DNA of 64,000 bases, from the NCBI RefSeq assembly GCF_014656215.1, contig NZ_BNBZ01000007.1:1-64000 (forward strand). Reading direction: 5' to 3'. Within the stretch, counting starts at the first letter, position 1. Each line of letters opens with the position of its first letter. Shown here piece by piece: positions 17,135-26,992 of this stretch. The notes beneath the pieces are model-generated. The model was given only the letters and a program-made list of their open reading frames with translations. It ran no database searches and had not been told where the DNA came from. This DNA is from Streptomyces zaomyceticus (GTDB lineage Bacteria > Actinomycetota > Actinomycetes > Streptomycetales > Streptomycetaceae). The position numbers and the translations under genes are program-made.

Positions 17135-20100
17135 GCGGTCGGCCTCGTCGAGGACGAGGGGGATCGCCCCGGGCGCATGGTGGAGAACCGCGGGCAGGCC
17201 GTCGGACCAGGACCCGAGGTGCAGGGCGAGCGCCACGCACTCCCGGGCCCGGACCGGGTCGGGGTGGACGCGCGCCAGAGCGGCGTAGACGACGGCGCAC
17301 CGGGGCCCGGAGGAGTGCAGTCCGCCGAGGAGCCGCTCCGCCCACTCATGGGCACCCTCCCGGACGAGGTTCCCGGCGACGGACAGCAGCAGCTCTTCGG
17401 CATGGCCGGGCACCGCCTCCCGGGCGTGGCGGCAGGCCTCCTCGTACGAGCCGAGGAGGACGAGGGCCTCGGCAACGTGTCGCGCCCAGTTACTCGGATG
17501 CGGCGGCGCGTCCTCCGCCAGGGCCCGGGCCACCAGGCGTTCCGCCTCCTCGCGCCGGCCCAGGGCGAGCAGCACGCGGACACGGTTCGGGAGGAGGTCG
17601 TCACCGAACCTGCCGGGCCGGACGGCGCCCGCCTCCGCGAGCCGGTGGGCCGCCTCGTGCCGCCGTCCGGCCCGCGCCAGCGCCACGGCCAGGGTCACGG
17701 ACATCCGTGCCTGGTCGAACGAGCTGCCCTCCCGCAGCAGGAGCGCGGCCCGGTCCCAGTCCCCCGCCTCGGCCAGGCCTCGAACGGCCGCGTCCAGGGT
17801 CCGCCCGGAGGGCAGTCCGCCGCTGCGGGCCAGGCGGACCACCGCGTCGTGGTCCCCCTCCGCGAGACGGGCCTCGATCAGGGTCCCCGTCCACAGGGTC
17901 CAGGTCGTGCAGTCCCGGCGGGTGGCCAGCTCCTCCGCACGGTCCACCTCGCCCACCGCCACCAGCGCGGCGGCGAACCGCGGGGCCCGGTCGTCCGCCC
18001 GGTGGGGTGCGGCCACGGCCAGCAGGGACCGCGCCGCCGGGAGGTCCGCACCCGCCAGAGCGCGCGCCACCCCGATGAGCGTCTCGGCGATCGTCTCGGG
18101 ACCGGGGGCCCGCAGCGTCCGTTCGGCCGCGACGAGCAGCTCCCGCGCCGCCGCCCGGTCGCCCATGTCCAGCAGGCCGTCCGCGATCCCCACGCTCACC
18201 ACGGCGCCCTTCCGGGCGTCGTCCATGAGGGCCCGCGCCCGGTCGCGCCGGCCCGCGCGGCAGAGCTCCCGCGCGTACCCGGCGAGCAGATCCGCGTGCC
18301 ACTCCCCGGCGAGACGGTCGAGGACCGCACCCGCCCCGTCGAGATCGCCCGCGCGGAGCCGGGCCTTCCCGAGCGTGACCCACAGTCGCACCGGGGCCGC
18401 GCGCTCCGACTCCTCCAGTACCGCCTCCGCCTCGTCGAGACGCCAGGCGGCGACGAGCCCCTCGGCGACCCGGTGGAGAATCCTGTCGCCCACCGCTCCG
18501 GGCACCTCGGCGGCGGCCTTCCGGGCCCTTTCCCAGAGACCGGCCTCGGCGAACTCGTCGCCCCACCGGCCGGGCCCCGGCTCGTGGAACAGTTCCCGGG
18601 TCCAGCGGTCGAGGAAGTCGAGCTCTCCCGCTGCGGCCAGCGCACGCGCCGTCCCGGACCTCTGGCGGGCCCTCGGCTTCGCGCGGACGCTCGCGAGCGC
18701 CTCGGAGCGGAGCGCGTCCGCCCGTTCCTCGTGGCCGCCGGCCCGCAGGGCCCGCGCGCCGTCGAGAAGCAGCTCGACGGCGTTGAACGCGTCCCGGGCG
18801 GCCGCCTCGCGCACGAGATGCTCGGCCTCCGCGGCGCGGTCGGCCGCGGCCAGCGCTCCCGCCACCCGCGCGACGGCCGCGACCCGGAGCAGGGAGTTCC
18901 CGTCCTCGGCGAGCGCGGCGGCCCTCTCGTACCACCCCGCCGCGCAGAGCGCGTCGAGGACGGGCGGCAGCAGGTGCTTGCGCACCATCGCGCTCTCGAC
19001 GCCCCGCACGTGCCACACGTGCCGCTCGGCACGGTCCAGCTCACCGGCCGCGAGCAGCACCGGCACCAAGTACTCCGTCAGCAGGTCGCGTTCGGAGCGG
19101 ATTCCCTCGGCCAGGACGAGTCCCTCGGCCTCCGTCACCAGCTCGTCGGCGGCCGGCCGGTCCCCCACCTCCAGCAGTCTGCGCGCGACGGCGCACAGCC
19201 CGTGCACCGTCTCCAGCCGGCCCTCGCTCCGGACCAGAGCCGTCGCCCGGTCGATGCGGCCCGCCGCCGCCCATGCCGCCGCCAGCTCGACCGGGGTGTC
19301 ACCGGCGCGACGCGTCAGCTCGTCGCGCCGGAACGCGAGCAGCAGCATCGTCGTCACGAGCTCCGCCCGGTCGCCGCGTTCGAGGACCGCCTCGCCCGTC
19401 GCACGGACCTCCGCCAGTGCCTCGCCGACACCACCGGTCTCCTCCTGGAGCCGGTCGTGCCGCGCCGCGTCGAGGGCGCAGGCGAGCATCCGGTCCAGGT
19501 CCCCGGCCGTCCGCAGCATCGGGAAGTACCCGTGCAGGAGGTAGCCCGGAGTGCCGCCGGGCCAGCCGCGGGCCTGCCATTCCTCCGCCCAGGCGTGGAG
19601 CACCGCCCGCCACCGCTCCTGCTCGCGGAGGCCCAGCATGTCCCGGGCGCTCTCCGCGAGTTCCTCGTGCGCGAGCAGGTACGCCCCGCCCCGGACCGCG
19701 AAGGTCCTCCCCGGTCCCGTGCGGAGGACATCCCTGACCCGGTACGGCACCTCGTCCGTCAGCTCCACCAGGTCGTCCGCCGTCAGGCCGCCGCCCGCCG
19801 CCGTGAGAAGGGCGAGAAGCTCGTACGGGAGTCCGCCGCCGGCCATGAGGTGCTTCAGTTCGCGTTCCGCCTCCGTCCGGATCGCCCGCGCCTTCGGCGA
19901 CGGTGCCAGGAGCCGGACGACCGCCGGATCGCGCAGCGGATGGTCCTCGCGGACGTCGGCCGGGACCGGGGGGTTGAGCCGGCCGGCCACGACGACCGGC
20001 AGGTCGTAAGGGAGGAGGGCGGCGATCGAGTGGGCGTCCGGGCCCGTCGTGACACCCCGGTCCTCGTCGAGGCCGTCGACGAGGAGGACCAGTCGCTCAC

Positions 20101-20581
20101 CGCGCGCCGCGCAGGACGCCGCGGCCGCGGTGTACAGGCGCAGGAGGTGCGCCTCCCTGGTCGCGGCGGTCAGCAGCGTCGGCAGGCCCTCGCCCGCGAG
20201 CTCCGCCAGCTGCTCCAGGACGACGTCGACGTACGCGGAGACGTCGTTCTGGGAGCCGAGGCGGGCGGTGACGAAGAACGGCACGACCCGCACCCCGGCG
20301 GGCGGGTGGAGCGCGAACCAGGCCATGAGCGCCGTCTTCCCCGCCCAGGCGTCCGCCCGCCACCACCGGTACCCGTCCCCCGTACGGCAGAAGGCGGCCA
20401 GCTCGGCCAGCTCTTCCTCACGGCCGACGAGTTCGGGTGGGGCGATGCGCCGGACCTGCTTCCGGTACGCCGAGCGGACCGGGGCCCCGGTACCGAACAC
20501 GACCTGATTGCCGTCGCCGATCACGACGACGCCCGACTCGTTGTCGACCGTGACCGGCCGCTCTCCCCCTGCCCCCGCCAT
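17111..20581 (-). CDS. Large STAND-type NTPase with helical repeats
   Basis: This 1156-residue protein has three parts. Residues 1-50 include a short beta-rich segment, SGVVVIGDGNQVVFGTG. Residues 51-400 are a STAND/NACHT-like P-loop NTPase: a P-loop variant ADAWAGKT (76-83, first glycine replaced by alanine), Walker [12 protein letters not shown] (165-174), and a winged-helix-like region with DVLRTGPGRTFAVRGGAYLLAHEELAE. From about 410 to the end are alanine/leucine-rich helical-pair repeats of TPR-like character, such as AAGRIDRATALV, AAGELDRAERHV and AGRRDRARALM. No membrane segment, protease, nuclease or TIR effector is visible. STAND proteins serve as signal-sensing switches, including in phage defence, but I cannot assign the role. 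No operon partner is present. Confidence 0.82.
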   Translation of the reverse strand: MAGAGGERPVTVDNESGVVVIGDGNQVVFGTGAPVRSAYRKQVRRIAPPELVGREEELAELAAFCRTGDGYRWWRADAWAGKTALMAWFALHPPAGVRVVPFFVTARLGSQNDVSAYVDVVLEQLAELAGEGLPTLLTAATREAHLLRLYTAAAASCAARGERLVLLVDGLDEDRGVTTGPDAHSIAALLPYDLPVVVAGRLNPPVPADVREDHPLRDPAVVRLLAPSPKARAIRTEAERELKHLMAGGGLPYELLALLTAAGGGLTADDLVELTDEVPYRVRDVLRTGPGRTFAVRGGAYLLAHEELAESARDMLGLREQERWRAVLHAWAEEWQARGWPGGTPGYLLHGYFPMLRTAGDLDRMLACALDAARHDRLQEETGGVGEALAEVRATGEAVLERGDRAELVTTMLLLAFRRDELTRRAGDTPVELAAAWAAAGRIDRATALVRSEGRLETVHGLCAVARRLLEVGDRPAADELVTEAEGLVLAEGIRSERDLLTEYLVPVLLAAGELDRAERHVWHVRGVESAMVRKHLLPPVLDALCAAGWYERAAALAEDGNSLLRVAAVARVAGALAAADRAAEAEHLVREAAARDAFNAVELLLDGARALRAGGHEERADALRSEALASVRAKPRARQRSGTARALAAAGELDFLDRWTRELFHEPGPGRWGDEFAEAGLWERARKAAAEVPGAVGDRILHRVAEGLVAAWRLDEAEAVLEESERAAPVRLWVTLGKARLRAGDLDGAGAVLDRLAGEWHADLLAGYARELCRAGRRDRARALMDDARKGAVVSVGIADGLLDMGDRAAARELLVAAERTLRAPGPETIAETLIGVARALAGADLPAARSLLAVAAPHRADDRAPRFAAALVAVGEVDRAEELATRRDCTTWTLWTGTLIEARLAEGDHDAVVRLARSGGLPSGRTLDAAVRGLAEAGDWDRAALLLREGSSFDQARMSVTLAVALARAGRRHEAAHRLAEAGAVRPGRFGDDLLPNRVRVLLALGRREEAERLVARALAEDAPPHPSNWARHVAEALVLLGSYEEACRHAREAVPGHAEELLLSVAGNLVREGAHEWAERLLGGLHSSGPRCAVVYAALARVHPDPVRARECVALALHLGSWSDGLPAVLHHAPGAIPLVLDEADRLRRTLEV

Positions 20582-20627
20582 GCACCCAACCTAGACTGGA
20601 AAGATCCCACCTGGGTCGGGAGGCGTC

Positions 20628-21326
20628 ATGACGTTCACGCAGATCATCGACTTCAAGACCAGCCGGATCGACGACATGAGTCGGCTCATGGACCGGTGGA
20701 TCGAGCAGACCAAGGGCAAGCGGACCGCCACGCACAGCATCCTCGGCAAGGACCGGTCCGATGCCACGCATCTGGTGGAGATCGTCGAGTTCCCGTCCTA
20801 CGACGTGGCGATGCGGAACTCGCAGCTGCCGGAGACCGACCGGATCTTCCGGGAGATGGTGGCGCTCTGTGACGAGATGCCGACCTTCACCGACCTGGAC
20901 GTGGTCCGGGACGAGGGGCTGTACAAGGGGAACGCCCGGCGGCTCCTGGAGATGTTCGCGAAGGAGCCGGAACTCGCCCTGCTCGACGAGGTGCTCGCCG
21001 AGGGGTACCACGACCACGATCCGACCAACGATCAGGACGTCATGGGCATGGACGCGGTCCGGCGCGAGGTGGAGATGTGGCGGGGCGGCTTCGACTTCGC
21101 CTTCACCGTCGACGACCAGATCGCCGAGGGTGACCGGGTCTGCACCCGCTGGACCTGGAAGGGCAGCCACACCGGGGACTTCATGGGGCTCCAGCCCACC
21201 GGCATGGAGGTGACCATGACCGGGACGGTCATCCACCGCTGCCGGGACGACGGGAAGATCGTCGAGGGCTGGTGGCAGTACGACCTGCTCGGGCTGATGG
21301 GGCAGCTGGGCGCGGTCGAGGGGTGA
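20628..21326 (+). CDS. ABM-like plus SnoaL-like ester cyclase family protein
   Basis: This 232-residue protein consists of two small alpha/beta modules. The N-terminal 95 residues (MTFTQIIDFKTSRIDDMSRLM..., THLVEIVEFPSYDVAMRNS) look like an antibiotic-biosynthesis-monooxygenase-type ferredoxin fold. From about 100 onward (ARRLLEMFAKEPELALLDEV, YHDHDPTNDQDVMGMDAVRR, GDRVCTRWTWKGSHTGDFMGL) it resembles the SnoaL/polyketide-cyclase NTF2-like fold with a substrate pocket. No biosynthetic gene cluster surrounds it. It diverges from the STAND gene 46 bp away, so their promoters must overlap. A bidirectional hairpin follows it. The function is unassigned. Confidence 0.83.
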   Translation: MTFTQIIDFKTSRIDDMSRLMDRWIEQTKGKRTATHSILGKDRSDATHLVEIVEFPSYDVAMRNSQLPETDRIFREMVALCDEMPTFTDLDVVRDEGLYKGNARRLLEMFAKEPELALLDEVLAEGYHDHDPTNDQDVMGMDAVRREVEMWRGGFDFAFTVDDQIAEGDRVCTRWTWKGSHTGDFMGLQPTGMEVTMTGTVIHRCRDDGKIVEGWWQYDLLGLMGQLGAVEG

Positions 21327-21332
21327 GACGGA

Positions 21333-21373
21333 CCGAGGCCCGGTGCCCCCGCGACGGGGGCACCGGGCCTCGG
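21333..21373. terminator. Bidirectional terminator after groEL1
   Basis: A perfect 18-bp stem, CCGAGGCCCGGTGCCCCC with its complement, encloses GCGAC. It separates the convergent SnoaL-like gene and groEL1, ending 43 bp from the groEL1 stop. Confidence 0.85.
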
Positions 21374-21415
21374 CGATCAGAGGCGGCGGGCCGCCTCGGT
21401 GATCGGTTTCGACAC

Positions 21416-23053
<1,638 letters not shown>

Positions 23054-23176
23054 TCAGCCCTCTCGGAATCGGGGTGGAACGAACCGCGCCCCGGGGCGCC
23101 TGGAAGGGGCCTCGGGGCGCAGCTCTGAGCATCTGCTTCAGTGCTCGGTACTTCGGTACTTCAGTACGTCGGTGAA

Positions 23177-23485
23177 TTACTTCTCGACGATCGCGAGCAC
23201 GTCGCGAGCCGAGAGGACGAGGTACTCCTCGCCGTTGTACTTCACCTCGGTGCCGCCGTACTTGCTGTACAGCACGATGTCGCCGGTCTTGACGTCGAGC
23301 GGCAGACGCTCGCCGTTCTCGAAGCGGCCCGGGCCCACGGCCAGGACGACGCCCTCCTGGGGCTTCTCCTTGGCAGTGTCCGGGATGACCAGGCCAGAGG
23401 CGGTGGTCTGCTCGGCGTCGAGCGGCTGGACCACAATGCGGTCCTCGAGCGGCTTGATGGCAACCTTGGAGCTGGTGGTCGTCAC
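23177..23485 (-). CDS. groES: Co-chaperonin GroES
   Basis: This 102-residue co-chaperonin forms the heptameric lid on GroEL. The whole family pattern is visible: [20 protein letters not shown], the mobile loop [19 protein letters not shown], and [24 protein letters not shown]. It starts at a GTG preceded by GGGGGAGG at 7 nt. It is the first gene of groES-groEL1, with two CIRCE operators and a vegetative promoter about 120-170 bp upstream, so heat induction through HrcA is expected. Confidence 0.97.
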   Translation of the reverse strand: MTTTSSKVAIKPLEDRIVVQPLDAEQTTASGLVIPDTAKEKPQEGVVLAVGPGRFENGERLPLDVKTGDIVLYSKYGGTEVKYNGEEYLVLSARDVLAIVEK

Positions 23486-23582
23486 GATCCGACCTCCCCC
23501 TTCGGAGATCTCGGGGTCAACTGTCTGAGGTGGCGACCAGGTGGATCCGTCGTCGCGGGTGCCGGACCTGCCCGTCGCTCTG

Positions 23583-23609
23583 TTGGCACTCTCCCTTGGT
23601 GAGTGCCAG
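23583..23609. promoter_or_regulatory. CIRCE operator 1
   Basis: TTGGCACTC-N9-GAGTGCCAG, the HrcA operator layout with exact 9-bp spacing. It lies downstream of the -10 of the groES promoter, at or just past the predicted start site. Confidence 0.9.
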
Positions 23610-23614
23610 AGCCG

Positions 23615-23644
23615 AGACTATGACCGCGATTAGCACTCGGTCAA
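23615..23644 (-). promoter_or_regulatory. groES-groEL1 promoter
   Basis: On the minus strand TTGACC (23639-23644), 18 nt, TAGTCT (23615-23620). The -35 falls within CIRCE 2 and the start site falls at CIRCE 1, so HrcA bound at either site would block it. The leader is about 120 nt. Confidence 0.75.
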
Positions 23645-23656
23645 GCGGAGTGCCAA
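23630..23656. promoter_or_regulatory. CIRCE operator 2
   Basis: TTAGCACTC-N9-GAGTGCCAA, nearly identical to the HrcA consensus. It overlaps the -35 of the groES promoter and directly abuts the stop codon of the small lipoprotein gene at 23657. Confidence 0.93.
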
Positions 23657-23884
23657 TTACTCACCCGTGGCGGTTGCGTACCGGTGGGGAAAAGCCGGTT
23701 CCGAGGCCGGCGGCTGCCCGACCGCAGCACGGTCGGCCGGCGGTGCCGGCCTCCCGTCGCGGGGGCCGACCCGTTCGACCGCCTTCCGGCCGAGCCGCTC
23801 GATCGAGTCCACGGTCGAGGCGCAGCCGGTCAGTCCCAGCACGAGTGCCGCGGCCACGAGGGGCAGTGCACGCCGTCCGCTCAC
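23657..23884 (-). CDS. Small lipoprotein coupled to a NodB-type lipoprotein
   Basis: This 75-residue protein starts with a GTG that overlaps the stop of the upstream deacetylase gene by 4 bp (GTGA). It has a complete lipoprotein signal: SGRRALPLVAAALVLGLTGC with lipobox LTGC and Cys21. The remaining 54 residues are polar and proline-rich with no recognisable domain. The coupled layout suggests that it works with the deacetylase at the outer face of the membrane. Its TAA stop touches CIRCE 2, so its transcript runs into the groES control region. Confidence 0.72.
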   Translation of the reverse strand: MSGRRALPLVAAALVLGLTGCASTVDSIERLGRKAVERVGPRDGRPAPPADRAAVGQPPASEPAFPHRYATATGE

Positions 23885-24813
23885 ACGTAGTCCTCGAGCT
23901 TCGCGACCGCGTACCCCTTCGACGTGATCACGTTCATCACCCGGCGGATCATGTCGGGCATGGTGCCCTTCCAGTCCCCCTTGCCCCGGAAGTGGGTGAG
24001 CACGATGTCGCCGGGGTGCAGGTCGCGGTCCCACTCGCGCCACTCCATGTGGTCGGGGAAGGCCTCGGCGGCCCACAGCGGGACGGCCTCGACGCCGCAG
24101 GACTTGGCGGCGCGCAGGGTGTCCTCGTTGTAGTTGCCGTACGGCGGGCGGAAGAGCGGGGGCCGCTTGCCGAATCGTTTCTCGATGACGTCCTGCATGC
24201 CGCAGATCTCGCGCTTCTGCTGCTTGTACGAGAGTCCGGGCAGGTAGCGGTGGTTGAGGGTGTGGTTGTGCAGGGACACCCCCGTCTCCTGCGACTTCTG
24301 CATCCGGGCGAAGTAGCCGTAGTCGTCCTTGACGACGTAGTCGCTGAGGAAGGCGCTGTAGGGGATCCGCAGCTCCTTCATCATCCGGAGCAGCTCGGGG
24401 TCCTTCTCCGCGCCGTCGTCGATCGTCAGGAAGACGACCTTCTGCTTGGTCGGCACGGTGGTGAACACCGGCGGCAGTCCTTCGCCGTCCGTCTCGAAGC
24501 CCTTGCGGGTGGTGATCCTCGGCTTGGCGGCCGGCGGGGCGGGGGCTTCGAGCGGGGGCTTGGCGAGGCCCCACTTCTTGGCGGCGACCACGCGCGCGGT
24601 GCGCCGCTCGCGGACTCTCTCGACGTACGCGTGGAGCGCGCCGGCCGCGGCCTGGCCCGGGGCCTGTCCGGGCGCCTGCTGCCCCGCGGCGGGGCCGGCG
24701 GCGCCGCGGTCCGGCTCGGACGCGCCGGAGCAGGCGGTGGCGGTGGAGGCGAGGGCGGCGACGACGAGCGCGGCCCCGAGCGCCCGATGCGAACGGTGCA
24801 CACCTTTTGCCAT
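23881..24813 (-). CDS. Polysaccharide deacetylase (NodB) family lipoprotein, copy 1
   Basis: This 310-residue protein has a lipoprotein signal with lipobox TATAC (Cys28), a proline/alanine linker and a C-terminal NodB domain. NodB motifs are FLTIDDGAEKDPE (motif 1, metal-binding Asp), HNHTLNH (motif 2 histidines), RPPYGNYNED (motif 3) and LHPGDIVLTHF (late motif). The family removes N-acetyl groups from cell-wall or exopolysaccharide sugars outside the cell. A paralogue at 28750 shares the same architecture and nearly the same last residues (LEDYV). The next gene is the coupled small lipoprotein. The ATG at 24813 gives the expected basic signal start MAKGVHRSHR. Confidence 0.9.
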   Translation of the reverse strand: MAKGVHRSHRALGAALVVAALASTATACSGASEPDRGAAGPAAGQQAPGQAPGQAAAGALHAYVERVRERRTARVVAAKKWGLAKPPLEAPAPPAAKPRITTRKGFETDGEGLPPVFTTVPTKQKVVFLTIDDGAEKDPELLRMMKELRIPYSAFLSDYVVKDDYGYFARMQKSQETGVSLHNHTLNHRYLPGLSYKQQKREICGMQDVIEKRFGKRPPLFRPPYGNYNEDTLRAAKSCGVEAVPLWAAEAFPDHMEWREWDRDLHPGDIVLTHFRGKGDWKGTMPDMIRRVMNVITSKGYAVAKLEDYV

Positions 24814-24942
24814 CTTTTTTCCTTTTGTCGTACGAGTCGTATGGCGCCGCATCCTGTCAGCGCGGAAGCCCCGTCCCGGGGTACGACACCGCCGTACATG
24901 CCCTCGGTCCCCCGGCCGGCCCACAGCATCACAGGGCCCACA

Positions 24943-26130
24943 ATGGGACGGGTGACCGACCTCGCCTCCTTCGCCCCGCTGCTCACCCCCGAGGGGCAGA
25001 CGCTCCTCGCCCTCCTGCGCGACCACGACCCCGCCCAGGAACTGGCGGTCGTCTCCCGGCTGCGCCGCGACCACCCCGCCGAGCTGGTCACGGCGGCCGT
25101 CGGACAGGCGCGGCTGCGGCAGCGGGCGGTGGCGAAGTTCGGCGCGGAGGACGCGTACCGGATGTACTTCACCCCGAACGGCGTCGAGCAGTCGACGCGC
25201 GCCTCGGTCGGCACCTACCGGGCCGGCCGGATGAAGGCGCTCGGGGTCCGCTCCGTCGCGGACCTCTGCTCCGGGATCGGCGGCGACGCGATCGCGCTGG
25301 CGCGCGCCGGGATCTCCGTCCTCGCCGTCGACCGCGATCCGCTGACCGCCGAGGTGGCCCGCGCCAACGCCGAGGCCCTCGGCCTCGCGGAGCTGATCGA
25401 GGTGCGGTGCGCGGACGTGACCGACATCGACACCGCCCCCTACGACGCGGTCTTCGTCGACCCCGCGCGGCGCGGCGGCCGGGGCCGGATCTTCGACCCC
25501 GAGGCGTACTCCCCGCCCCTCTCCTGGGCGGTCGAGGCGGCCCGCAGGGCCCCGCACGCGGCCCTGAAGGTGGCCCCCGGCATCCCCCACGAGGCGGTCC
25601 CCGCGGAGGCCGAGGCCGAATGGATCTCGGACGGCGGTGACGTCAAGGAGGCCGTCCTCTGGTTCGGTACGGAGCCGGGCGCGCGCCGCGCCACCCTGCT
25701 GCCCTCGGGCGCGGGCGTCACCGGACGCGGCCTCCCCGACCCGGCGGTCCGCCCCGTCGGCCACTACCTCTACGAGCCGGACGGCGCGGTCATCCGCGCG
25801 CACCTGGTCGCCGAGGTGGCGGAGGAGCTGGCCGGCGGCCTGATCGACGAGACGATCGCCTACGTCACGGCGGACACGCTGACCCCGACCCCGTATGCCG
25901 CCGCGTACGAGATCACCGACGAACTCCCCTTCAACCTGAAGAAGTTGAAGGCCCTGCTCCGGGAGCGCGAGGTCGGCGTCCTGACGGTGAAGAAGCGCGG
26001 CTCGGCGGTCGAGCCCGAGGAGATCCGCCGCAAGGTGAAGCCGAAGGGCCCCCACTCGGCGACGGTCCTGCTCACCCGGGTCGCGGGGGCTCCGACGATG
26101 CTGATCGGCCGGCCGGCCGGCGGCCGGTGA
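24943..26130 (+). CDS. Class I SAM-dependent methyltransferase with THUMP-like C-terminus
   Basis: This 395-residue protein has a Rossmann-type SAM-binding core in the middle: VADLCSGIGGDAIALARAG (motif I), AVDRDPLTAEVARANA (acidic end of beta-2), then AVFVDPARRGGRGR, where an Asn-Pro-Pro-Tyr-type motif is replaced by DPARR. The C-terminal third (FNLKKLKALLREREVGVLTVKKRG) looks like the THUMP-like RNA-associated domain annotated in this family. An RNA methyltransferase role is plausible but the target is not known. A GTG at 24952 is an alternative start 9 nt downstream. It is divergent from the deacetylase gene and its 3' end overlaps the convergent membrane-protein gene by 59 bp. Confidence 0.85.
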   Translation: MGRVTDLASFAPLLTPEGQTLLALLRDHDPAQELAVVSRLRRDHPAELVTAAVGQARLRQRAVAKFGAEDAYRMYFTPNGVEQSTRASVGTYRAGRMKALGVRSVADLCSGIGGDAIALARAGISVLAVDRDPLTAEVARANAEALGLAELIEVRCADVTDIDTAPYDAVFVDPARRGGRGRIFDPEAYSPPLSWAVEAARRAPHAALKVAPGIPHEAVPAEAEAEWISDGGDVKEAVLWFGTEPGARRATLLPSGAGVTGRGLPDPAVRPVGHYLYEPDGAVIRAHLVAEVAEELAGGLIDETIAYVTADTLTPTPYAAAYEITDELPFNLKKLKALLREREVGVLTVKKRGSAVEPEEIRRKVKPKGPHSATVLLTRVAGAPTMLIGRPAGGR

Positions 26131-26734
26131 GGCGTACCGCGAGGCGGTAGTGGCCGACGGCCTTCGCCAGACCCGTCAGGCCGGTGATCCAGAGGATCAG
26201 GGCGACGCCCATGCCGTAGGCGACCAGACCGTAGCCGTCCTGGCGGCTGACGCCCGCAGGGACCGCGAAACCCATCCACAGGCCGAGTCCGCACATCGCG
26301 AAGGACAGCAGCAGCCAGCAGAGGCTGAGAGCGGGGGCGCGCAGCCGGGCGTCCGTCGCACCGTGGTGGTCCAGGGCCGCCCACTGGGCGAGGCGCTCGC
26401 GGACCGTCCGGTCCTGCCGCAGGCTGCGGATCGTCAGCCAGACGGCCGGCACGAGGACACCGATGCCGAGGACCGCGGTGAAGAGCCCCGTCAGCAGCAT
26501 GAGCGGGTCCGGGAGGGACTGTCCGATCGAGGTGAGCAGGACGCCGACCAGCGACCAGCCCAGTTCGAGCAGGAAGAACCAGAGCAGGAACATCGCGAGC
26601 CGCCCGCCGCCGAGCAGTCGCCTGCCGAGCACGTCCAGCGCCAGCGCCCGGTCGGCGAGCCTCGACTCGCGGTCGGGCCAGCTCTGGAGCTCGGCGGGCG
26701 GGGGCGGCGGAGGCAGCGGGTTGCGCGGGGACAT
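26072..26734 (-). CDS. Integral membrane protein
   Basis: This 220-residue protein begins MSPRNPLPPPPPPAELQSW and has four hydrophobic segments, including LAMFLLWFFLLELGWSLVGVL, LMLLTGLFTAVLGIGVLVPAV, APALSLCWLLLSFAMCGLGL and GYGLVAYGMGVALILWITGL. The start at 26734 removes an arginine/proline-rich stretch coded by repeat DNA upstream. No enzymatic motif is present, so the function is unknown. It is conserved in style with small actinobacterial membrane proteins. The 3' end overlaps the convergent methyltransferase gene. Confidence 0.75.
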   Translation of the reverse strand: MSPRNPLPPPPPPAELQSWPDRESRLADRALALDVLGRRLLGGGRLAMFLLWFFLLELGWSLVGVLLTSIGQSLPDPLMLLTGLFTAVLGIGVLVPAVWLTIRSLRQDRTVRERLAQWAALDHHGATDARLRAPALSLCWLLLSFAMCGLGLWMGFAVPAGVSRQDGYGLVAYGMGVALILWITGLTGLAKAVGHYRLAVRLTGRRPAGRSASSEPPRPG

Positions 26735-26759
26735 GCCAAGCACCCTAGACGTGCGCCGG

Positions 26760-26992
26760 CCGGCCACGACCGGAGCCCCCGGGGCCCGCACCCGTGCGGC
26801 ACTCCCGGAGAACCCCCGGACCCGCAACCACCCGGCCGGAGAACCCCGGGCCCCGCACCCACGCGGCACCCCCGACGCCCCCCGAAACCCGCACCCGCCC
26901 GGCCGGAGAACCCCGAGCCCCGCACCCGCGCGGCGCCCGCCCCTCCCGCCGACAGTCCGCTACGGCGCGCCCGTGCCGCCGCCGACAGCCCG
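26760..26992. repeat. GC-rich tandem repeats after the ECF sigma gene
   Basis: Imperfect repeats with cores GGAGAACCCC and CCCGCACCC occupy about 26760-26935. A clearer 33-bp unit follows (copies at 26946 and 26979), beginning CCGCCGACAGYCCGCTACGG. The second copy carries the TAG stop of the sigma factor gene, so the first copy is a duplicated gene end. No gene is supported here. Confidence 0.65.

Noticed and set aside
17177..20872. A 1231-codon open frame on the plus strand across the STAND gene
   Set aside because: It is a high-GC shadow of the minus-strand gene: low-complexity Arg/Pro/Gly/Val content, no domain, no plausible start, and it runs through the divergent promoter region.
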